From Acinetobacter sp. CFCC 10889 (GTDB taxonomy: Bacteria; Pseudomonadota; Gammaproteobacteria; Pseudomonadales; Moraxellaceae): a DNA stretch of 64,000 bases. The stretch's first letter is position 1, and each line of letters opens with the position of its first letter. A program made the position numbers and the translations under genes. The notes under the pieces are model-generated. The model worked only from the letters and a program-made list of their open reading frames with translations, ran no database searches and was not told the DNA's origin. The DNA lies in the NCBI RefSeq assembly GCF_003268395.1, contig NZ_LQXQ01000009.1:1-64000 (forward strand). The letters run 5' to 3'. Of this stretch, positions 57,182-64,000 are shown piece by piece.

Positions 57182-57709
57182 ATGAATGCACAAATGGATT
57201 TGACAGCCATCTTAGAACGCTTAGCCAAGCTTGAAGCTGAAACGGCGATTCGCAATTGTATCAACCGTTATATGGAAATCTGTGATGCTTTGGATGCACA
57301 CACGGATTTGAATGAATTGATGAGTTTATTTGCTGCTGATTGTATTTGGGAAGGGATTGGCGAGAAATATGCAAAATCATTTGGGCGCTATGACTCGTGG
57401 CAAGCGGTATATGACATGTTTAAAAGTTATACCCAGCAACAATCGCATTTTGTTATGAATGCGCATTTTGTGAGTTCAGAGCAAATTTATGTGCAAGCGC
57501 AACAGGCGAATGCATCTTGGCTGATGTTACAAAGTTCGACTTTTCGAGATGGTCGTAGTCATTTAAATGCAGCCAAGCTCACAGTGCGTTTTCAGCAACA
57601 AACAGATGGCACATGGAAAATTCAGCATTTCCAAACAGAAAATATTTTTAGTCGCCCTATATCACATTGGAACAGTACTGCCGAATTGCCTGTACCGAAC
57701 CAGAACTAA
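57182..57709 (+). CDS. iacI: SnoaL-like/nuclear-transport-factor-2 fold protein IacI
   Basis: 175 residues from the ATG at 57182. A cone-shaped NTF2 fold: AILERLAKLEAETAIRNCINRYMEICDALD, then LMSLFAADCIWEG and SHFVMNAHFVSSEQIYV, a SnoaL_4-like pattern. This is the fold of small ring-hydroxylating dioxygenase beta subunits and of SnoaL cyclases. In iac operons a protein of this type is named IacI; its function is not settled. It lies 13 bases after iacA, directly before the Rieske oxygenase genes. Confidence 0.68.
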   Translation: MNAQMDLTAILERLAKLEAETAIRNCINRYMEICDALDAHTDLNELMSLFAADCIWEGIGEKYAKSFGRYDSWQAVYDMFKSYTQQQSHFVMNAHFVSSEQIYVQAQQANASWLMLQSSTFRDGRSHLNAAKLTVRFQQQTDGTWKIQHFQTENIFSRPISHWNSTAELPVPNQN

Positions 57710-57739
57710 ACCAAGGAAAATTTAAAAAGGATCATTTTT

Positions 57740-59017
57740 ATGAATAGTTTAATTCCAATGCAAGACATTGATCGTGATTACAATGAATTAGTACAAAGCG
57801 ATCGTGCGCATACTTCGCTGTATAAAGACCCTGCTATTTTTGAAGATGAAATGGAAAAAATCTTCTACAAAACATGGGTATGGGTAGCACATGCCAGTGA
57901 AATTCCAGATGTGGGCAGTTATAAAACCATGAACATTGGCAAACAGCCTGTTGTTGCAGTACGTGACCGTAAAAAGAAAGTCCACGTACTATTAAACCGT
58001 TGCCGCCATCGCGCTGCAACGGTGTGTGAACATAAAAAGGGTAAAACCAACAGCTTCGTTTGTCCGTATCACGGTTGGAGCTATGCACTTGATGGTAGTT
58101 TACGTGGTGTGCCATCACCTGAAAGTTATGGTGAATGTCTGGATAAATCAGAATTGCCGATGATTAGCCTACGTGTTGAAGAATATAACGGCATGATTTT
58201 CGCTTCATTTAACCATGAGATTGAACCGCTTGAAGACTTCTTGGGTGCTGCGAAAAAGTGGATTGATTTATTCATGAAACAAGGTGCGGGTTATCCAGTT
58301 AAAGTCTTAGGTGAACACCGTTTTACTTTCCCTGGTAACTGGAAAATTCAGTTAGAAAATACTACGGATGCGTATCATTTCCCATTGGTGCATAAATCAT
58401 TCTTAAGTTCAGTCGATGAAAAAACTGAAGAATTATTTAACTTTGAAAATCAACCGGGCTTTGTTGAAGACTTGGGCAATGGTCATAGTGTCATGGTGAT
58501 GATTCCTGAATTGGTTGATCTTGATGAAGAACTGATGGAGCGTCCAATTCAAGAACGTTTTGAAAATTTGGCACAAGCCTTACGTGATGAAGGTCATGCC
58601 GAACTTGAAGTGCGCCGTATTGTTCGGGCTGTTGGTGGTTCAGGTTTTAACCTCAATATTTTCCCAAATATTGCATGTTCTATGGCGTTCTTCCGTGTGA
58701 TGCAACCGATTTCAGTGGAAAAAACTGAAATTCACCATTCTGTGATTACCATGGATGGTGGTCCGCAAATTGCCAATCAATATCGCTTACGTTTACATGA
58801 GCATTTCCAAGGTCCGTTTGGTTTTGGTACACCTGATGATGCTGAAGCATGGGAACGTGTACAAAAAGGTGCAAGTGCGGGTGATGATTTATGGATCATG
58901 CTGAATCGTGGTTTGCCGGGTGAAGTAAAAACTGAAGATGGTTTAAAAAGTGATGTCAGTGCAGAAACAGGGATGCGTGCTGCTTATCAGCAGTGGAAAA
59001 AGTTGATGACGGTTTAA
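57740..59017 (+). CDS. iacC: Rieske ring-hydroxylating dioxygenase alpha subunit IacC
   Basis: 425 residues. The Rieske [2Fe-2S] ligands are C88, H90, C108 and H111 (NRCRHRAATVC and VCPYHGWSY). The mononuclear iron site is in ENTTDAYHFPLVH, with the usual D/H/H pattern. It catalyses oxygenation of an indole-acetate derived intermediate with electrons from IacF. It is followed by the beta subunit after 10 bases. Full length. Confidence 0.88.
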   Translation: MNSLIPMQDIDRDYNELVQSDRAHTSLYKDPAIFEDEMEKIFYKTWVWVAHASEIPDVGSYKTMNIGKQPVVAVRDRKKKVHVLLNRCRHRAATVCEHKKGKTNSFVCPYHGWSYALDGSLRGVPSPESYGECLDKSELPMISLRVEEYNGMIFASFNHEIEPLEDFLGAAKKWIDLFMKQGAGYPVKVLGEHRFTFPGNWKIQLENTTDAYHFPLVHKSFLSSVDEKTEELFNFENQPGFVEDLGNGHSVMVMIPELVDLDEELMERPIQERFENLAQALRDEGHAELEVRRIVRAVGGSGFNLNIFPNIACSMAFFRVMQPISVEKTEIHHSVITMDGGPQIANQYRLRLHEHFQGPFGFGTPDDAEAWERVQKGASAGDDLWIMLNRGLPGEVKTEDGLKSDVSAETGMRAAYQQWKKLMTV

Positions 59018-59027
59018 GGAGAATGCC

Positions 59028-59513
59028 ATGAAAATTGATTTAAATTTATTGAATGAAGTCACTGCTTTTGTATGGGCAGAAGCAGATATGCTTGACCATT
59101 TTGAACATGAAGCTTGGTTAAATCTGTGGAATGAGCAGGGTGTTTATATCATCCCGATTGATCCAACATTGACGGATTATGAAAACAATCTGAATTATGC
59201 GTATGACAATCATCACATGCGTCAGCTTCGGGTGAATCGTTTGAAAAATGGGGAAGCCATTTCAACATCACCGAAAGCCAATACGGTACGTAGTGTGTCA
59301 CGTATTCGTGTGATTAAAGATGAAGATGGTGAAATTATCTTGCGCTGCGCACAAAACCTACGTGAATTTCGTAAGGAAAATTTAAAAAATTATACGGCTG
59401 ATGTAACTTTCCATTTGGTACGTGATGCAGCACAAGGTTTTAAAATTAATCGTAAAATTATTAACTTAGTCAACTCTACTGATACTTTGGCAGGGATCAG
59501 CTACATTCTCTAG
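59028..59513 (+). CDS. iacD: Ring-hydroxylating dioxygenase beta subunit IacD
   Basis: 161 residues, typical for the small subunit: EVTAFVWAEADMLDHFEHEAWLNLWNEQGVYIIPID, RQLRVNRLKNGEA and a final INRKIINLVNS region. Structural partner of IacC in an alpha3beta3 oxygenase. Ribosome site AAGGAGA. Confidence 0.87.
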   Translation: MKIDLNLLNEVTAFVWAEADMLDHFEHEAWLNLWNEQGVYIIPIDPTLTDYENNLNYAYDNHHMRQLRVNRLKNGEAISTSPKANTVRSVSRIRVIKDEDGEIILRCAQNLREFRKENLKNYTADVTFHLVRDAAQGFKINRKIINLVNSTDTLAGISYIL

Positions 59514-59522
59514 GAGAACACA

Positions 59523-60259
59523 ATGAAACAGGTTGTTTTAGTGACAGGTGCTGCCTCAGGTTTGGGAAATGTCATTGCAGAATATTTTGCAGCGCAAGGT
59601 CATCAAGTGATTTTATCGGCAAGTACGCTAGAAAAGGCGGAAAATGCCAAAGCACGTAGTCCGCATGCAGAGCAGATGTTTCCACTTAAACTGGATATTT
59701 CAGTTGAGGCAGACTTCCATACAGCAGTGCAGTGGATTGAGGATAAATTCTCAAAGCTTGATGTGCTCATTAACAATGCCACAGTCACTAAAGCCACACC
59801 TGTTTTAGAGATTACTGCCGCAGATTTTGATTGGATTACACAGGTGAATCAGCGTGGTACTTTTCAAGCGTGTCAAATCATTGGTAAATACATGGCTGAA
59901 AAAGGCTATGGGCGCATCATTAATATGGCGTCACTTGCGGGACAAAATGGTGGTACAGCAACAGGTGCACACTATGCTGCAACCAAAGGTGCGATTGTGA
60001 CCTTAACCAAAATTTTTGCCAAAGAATTTGCTGCTAAAGGGGTTACTGTAAATGCAGTTGCTCCAGGTCCGATGGAATCACCGATAGTACATAGCGTTGT
60101 TTCTGATGAAAAAATGGCACAGTTTATTCAAAATATTCCAGTAAAAGCTTTGGGGAGTATGGAGTTTATTGCGGAAACTTGTGGATTATTGGCAAGTCAA
60201 ATGCAGCATTTGTTACAGGTGCAACATGGGACATTAATGGCGGATTATTTATGCGTTAA
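59523..60259 (+). CDS. iacE: Short-chain dehydrogenase IacE, one frameshift near the C-terminus
   Basis: 245 residues when repaired. The cofactor motif TGAASGLGN is near residue 9, NNAT for NNAG, and the catalytic YAATKGA stretch follows. One A is missing at 60199-60201. As read, the tail after LLASQ is MQHLLQVQHGTLMADYLCVKP to a later stop. With the base restored it ends NAAFVTGATWDINGGLFMR at 60259, the standard SDR C-terminus. An SDR of this kind in iac clusters oxidises or reduces an indole-acetate intermediate. The indel looks like a sequencing error. Confidence 0.85.
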
Positions 60260-60293
60260 GCCATGAGCTTAACCTGTAAGAGGGAGAAAAATC

Positions 60294-61247
60294 ATGACAA
60301 CACTTTATCATGTTGTGGTTAAAAATCGCCATGTCGAAGGTGAAAATGTCGCAGTGATGGAGTTTGAATCTGCAACATCGACAGCATTACCTCAAATTGA
60401 AGCAGGTGCGCATATTGATGTGCATTTGCCCAATGGTATGGTGCGCCAGTATTCATTGTGCCAGAACCCAAGTCAGCAGGGGGTTTTCCGTTTGGGTATT
60501 TTACGTGATCCTGAGTCACGTGGTGGTTCAGTTTCCGCATTTGATGACTTAAAAAATGGCATGCAAATTCAGGTCAGCGAGCCGAAAAATTTATTTCCAT
60601 TGGTCAAAGCCAAACATTCAGTGTTGATTGGTGGCGGCATCGGTATTACGCCATTGATTACGATGGCGTATCAGTTGGCACAAGAGGGAGCATCGTTTGA
60701 GTTGCATTATTGCGGTGCGAGTCCTGAACGTTGTGCATTTGTCGATGAGATTAAAAATGGTGAATTAGCTACATTTACCACCTTTCATTTTAAGTCTGAA
60801 GGTGCAAGTCATCGCAAGTTTTTTGAATCTGCGATTCAAGATATTGATGCAGAAAGCCATATTTATACTTGTGGTCCAAATGGATTTATGGACTGGGTGA
60901 TTAATTTAGCGACAACGCAACATTTTCCAGACAGCCAAATTCATAAAGAATATTTCCAAGTAGATGTGGAAACAGGTGGTGATGCCTTTGAAGTAGTGGC
61001 ACAGCAAAGCGGTAAAATTATTTTGGTAGATGCAGAAGAAACGATTTTACAGGCACTTGCACGAGAAGGCATTGAGATTGAAATGTCTTGTGAGCAAGGG
61101 GTGTGTGGGACATGTATGTGCGATGTGATCGAGGGTGAGCCTGATCATCGAGATGTGTATTTTACTGATGAAGAAAAAGCCAGTAATGAACAGATTTTAG
61201 TGTGCTGTTCAAGATCTAAATCAGCACGCTTGGTACTCGATATTTAA
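60294..61247 (+). CDS. iacF: Oxygenase reductase IacF (flavin/NAD and plant-type ferredoxin domains)
   Basis: 317 residues. The N-terminal flavin domain (VRQYSLCQNPS) and nucleotide domain (LIGGGIGITPLITMAYQLA, YTCGPNGFMDWV) are followed by a C-terminal [2Fe-2S] ferredoxin with C266, C271 and C274 in CEQGVCGTC and a further Cys in LVCC. This is the phthalate dioxygenase reductase arrangement. It passes electrons from NAD(P)H to IacC. AGAGGGAG precedes the ATG. Confidence 0.88.
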   Translation: MTTLYHVVVKNRHVEGENVAVMEFESATSTALPQIEAGAHIDVHLPNGMVRQYSLCQNPSQQGVFRLGILRDPESRGGSVSAFDDLKNGMQIQVSEPKNLFPLVKAKHSVLIGGGIGITPLITMAYQLAQEGASFELHYCGASPERCAFVDEIKNGELATFTTFHFKSEGASHRKFFESAIQDIDAESHIYTCGPNGFMDWVINLATTQHFPDSQIHKEYFQVDVETGGDAFEVVAQQSGKIILVDAEETILQALAREGIEIEMSCEQGVCGTCMCDVIEGEPDHRDVYFTDEEKASNEQILVCCSRSKSARLVLDI

Positions 61248-61284
61248 GTCTTTGCTATTTAAAGAATTGATTTTTGAATATTGA

Positions 61285-62277
<993 letters not shown>

Positions 62278-62418
62278 GCTAAAAGTGAATTGATGATAGA
62301 GCGCAGAAATAGCTAAGTCAGAGCCTTGGCGTTAAAAACAGAAAGCTTTTATTACTGTGAGCTAAGCTTTAAGATAAATATGAATGTTGATCTTGTTCGT
62401 TTTAGAATATGTAAAATT

Positions 62419-62438
62419 TATCACTCAAATGTGTGATA
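62419..62438. promoter_or_regulatory. Inverted repeat upstream of the ABC uptake operon
   Basis: TATCAC and GTGATA arms around an 8-base spacer, about 90 bases before the binding-protein start. Candidate operator; the regulator is unknown. Confidence 0.4.
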
Positions 62439-62530
62439 TATTTTTTAAAATTAACAAGAAAATTACATGTATTTATGTTATAAAAAATGAAGTCGAGAGA
62501 CTTGTGATAATGAAAAATGGAGTTAACGAT

Positions 62531-63673
62531 ATGGAAATTAAAAAAATATTACTGCTTTCAGCATTGACGACTGTTGCAGTAAGTAGCCACGCAGAAATTC
62601 GCATAGGTGTGGTCAGTTCATCTACTGGACCTGTTGCTATGGTGGGAATTCCCCAACGCAATACGATTGCTTTATTGCCTAAAATGATTGCTGGCGAGAA
62701 AGTTACTTATATTTCTTTAGATGATGCGAGTGATCCAACAGCTAGCGTAAAAGCGGTCAATAAACTGATCAATGAAAGTAATGTTGATGCCATTATTGGT
62801 CCATCAGGTTCACCGAATGCCAATGCTGTGATTGGTACAATTGCCAAAGCACAAGTGCCTTTGCTTGCCCCTGTAGGAACATCTACAGTAGTTTTACCGA
62901 TGAATGAGCAACGTAAATGGGTTTTTAAAACCACGCAAAATGATGAGTTAATTGCAGAAGCGTTGGTTGAAGACATGGTAAAACGTAAGATTAAAACTTT
63001 AGGTTTTATCGGTACGGCAGACCCTTATGGTGAAAACTGGAGTAAAGTCGTTAGCGCGTTGGCTGCGAAAAAGGGCATTAAAGTGACTCAAAAAGAGTCT
63101 TTCCAACGTCAAGATACGTCATTAACAGGGCAAGCACTGAAGTTAATTGCAGGTAAACCACAAGCAATTTTGATTGCAGCACCTGGTAGTGCTGCAGTTA
63201 CACCGCAAGTGGCATTATATGATCGTGGTTATCGTGGACAGGTTTATCAAACGCATGGCGCAGCATTGGATCAGTTCTTAAAGCTTGGTGGTAAAAAAGT
63301 TGAAAATACCATTTTGGCTGCAAGTTTGATGTTGGTGATCAATGAAGTTGCCAATACGCATCCATCCAAAGCTGTTGCTTTGCAATATATGAATAACTAT
63401 AAAAAAGCCTATGGCAGCTATCCTGCGACTTTTGGAGCGAATGTTTATGATGCAGGATTATTACTTGAGAAAGCGATTCCAATCGCATTAAAACAGTCGA
63501 AACCAGGCAATGTAAAATTCCGTCAAGCCTTACGCAGTGCGTTGGAGCAGACCAAAGAGTTAGCAGCAACACAAGGTGTTTACAACATGACACCGATGGA
63601 TCATAGCGGCTTTGATAAACGTGGTCGTGTCATGATTACAGTCAAAAATGGACAATGGACATTGTTGAAATAA
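62531..63673 (+). CDS. ABC transporter substrate-binding protein (branched-chain amino acid/aromatic acid type)
   Basis: 380 residues from the ATG at 62531, with GGAG 9 bases upstream; longer starts extend into AT-rich leader. The signal peptide MEIKKILLLSALTTVAVSSHA is followed by the type I periplasmic-binding fold: EIRIGVVSSSTGPVAMVG, IIGPSGSPNANAV, LLAPVGTSTVV and FGANVYDAG. It is placed right after the iac cluster and before a LivH-type permease, so it may import indole-3-acetate or a related aromatic acid. That is inference. Confidence 0.85.
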   Translation: MEIKKILLLSALTTVAVSSHAEIRIGVVSSSTGPVAMVGIPQRNTIALLPKMIAGEKVTYISLDDASDPTASVKAVNKLINESNVDAIIGPSGSPNANAVIGTIAKAQVPLLAPVGTSTVVLPMNEQRKWVFKTTQNDELIAEALVEDMVKRKIKTLGFIGTADPYGENWSKVVSALAAKKGIKVTQKESFQRQDTSLTGQALKLIAGKPQAILIAAPGSAAVTPQVALYDRGYRGQVYQTHGAALDQFLKLGGKKVENTILAASLMLVINEVANTHPSKAVALQYMNNYKKAYGSYPATFGANVYDAGLLLEKAIPIALKQSKPGNVKFRQALRSALEQTKELAATQGVYNMTPMDHSGFDKRGRVMITVKNGQWTLLK

Positions 63674-63767
63674 TTCATCTTTCTTAATTTTTAATCTGCT
63701 ATTTAAATATTAGGGTGTCAACGCTCTGAGTGGAGTGTTGCCTCTAAAATGGCAAGGATCTGGCGTT

Positions 63768-64000
63768 ATGGATTTAAATATCGCATTAATTCTTGGGCAA
63801 GATGGAATTACCAGTGGTGCAATTTATGCCTTGCTCGCATTATGTATTTTATTGGTTTTTACTGTAACCCGAATTTTACTTATTCCCTTAGGCGAGTTTA
63901 GTGTTTTTGGTGCGTTGACATTGGCTGCCATTCAGGCAGGGACACCAAGTCGTATTGTATGGCTACTCGTGGTGTTTTTTGTTGCACAATTGCTCATAGA
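63768..64000 (+). CDS. LivH-type ABC transporter permease, 3' truncated by window end
   Basis: Starts MDLNIALILGQDGITSGAIYALLALCILLVFTVTRILLIPLGEFSVFGAL, a LivH-like first region with hydrophobic segments, and stays open to the last base. An AAGGATC ribosome site precedes the ATG. It follows the binding protein by 94 bases, so the uptake operon continues beyond the window. Confidence 0.8.
   Translation, partial: MDLNIALILGQDGITSGAIYALLALCILLVFTVTRILLIPLGEFSVFGALTLAAIQAGTPSRIVWLLVVFFVAQLLI

Overview
The window looks like a chromosomal segment of an Acinetobacter species. The DNA is AT-rich. It carries a pyrB gene next to a non-catalytic dihydroorotase gene, a kdsD-kdsC-lptC-lptA-lptB lipooligosaccharide export operon, and an indole-3-acetate (iac) catabolic cluster of the kind described in Acinetobacter baumannii. 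All family and species statements rest on recognition of protein motifs, not on database searches.

Layout. 1-972: 3' end of a large Ig-like-repeat adhesin. 1.1-3.4 kb: pyrB and pyrC'. 3.4-10.6 kb: a TetR regulator divergent from a flavin monooxygenase plus SDR pair, a pirin, another SDR, a LysR and a TetR. 11.1-16.0 kb: acyl-CoA dehydrogenase, thiolase and CoA-transferase, forming a short-chain acyl/acetoacetyl-CoA block. 16.1-25.0 kb: a branched-chain-amino-acid-type ABC transporter operon that starts with a degenerate acyl-CoA-ligase-like protein, then an outer-membrane channel gene and a sigma54 activator without a sensor domain. Both transcription units carry a -24/-12 promoter and an upstream 13-bp CAACAA...GTTG element at almost the same distance. 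25.2-27.6 kb: cysS, an orphan immunity-like gene and the broken end of a HINT-type polymorphic toxin. 27.8-31.2 kb: Kdo synthesis and LPS transport. 31.4-35.9 kb: housekeeping and small enzymes, ending with fdxA. 36.2-40.9 kb: a secreted HExxH protein, a Fur-box TonB-dependent receptor and a DUF481 outer-membrane protein. 41.2-47.4 kb: acyl-CoA synthetase, mutS and a MetF-like protein. 47.8-54.1 kb: MFS transporter, AraC regulator and two dehydrogenases, then a divergent metal-dependent hydrolase/TetR pair. 54.3-62.3 kb: iacR and iacHAICDEFG. 62.5 kb to the end: a second amino-acid-type ABC uptake system, cut by the window edge.

How the genes work together. The second half is a catabolic region. 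IacA with IacG, the Rieske system IacC/D/F, and IacE/H/I would take indole-3-acetate towards catechol, with IacR as local repressor. The sigma54 block looks like a self-contained regulon for import of an unknown carboxylate-like substrate, through an outer-membrane channel, a binding protein and an ABC transporter.

Sequence quality. Nine genes are broken by single-base indels, ten in total, nearly all missing bases in short A/T or C runs (pyrB twice, the monooxygenase gene, acyl-CoA dehydrogenase, livG-like, kdsD, lptB, mutS, araC-like, iacE). One binding-protein gene has an in-frame TAA. I give reconstructed full-length coordinates for these. Sequencing error is the likeliest cause, but mutS is itself among the broken genes, so a mutator strain is the alternative.
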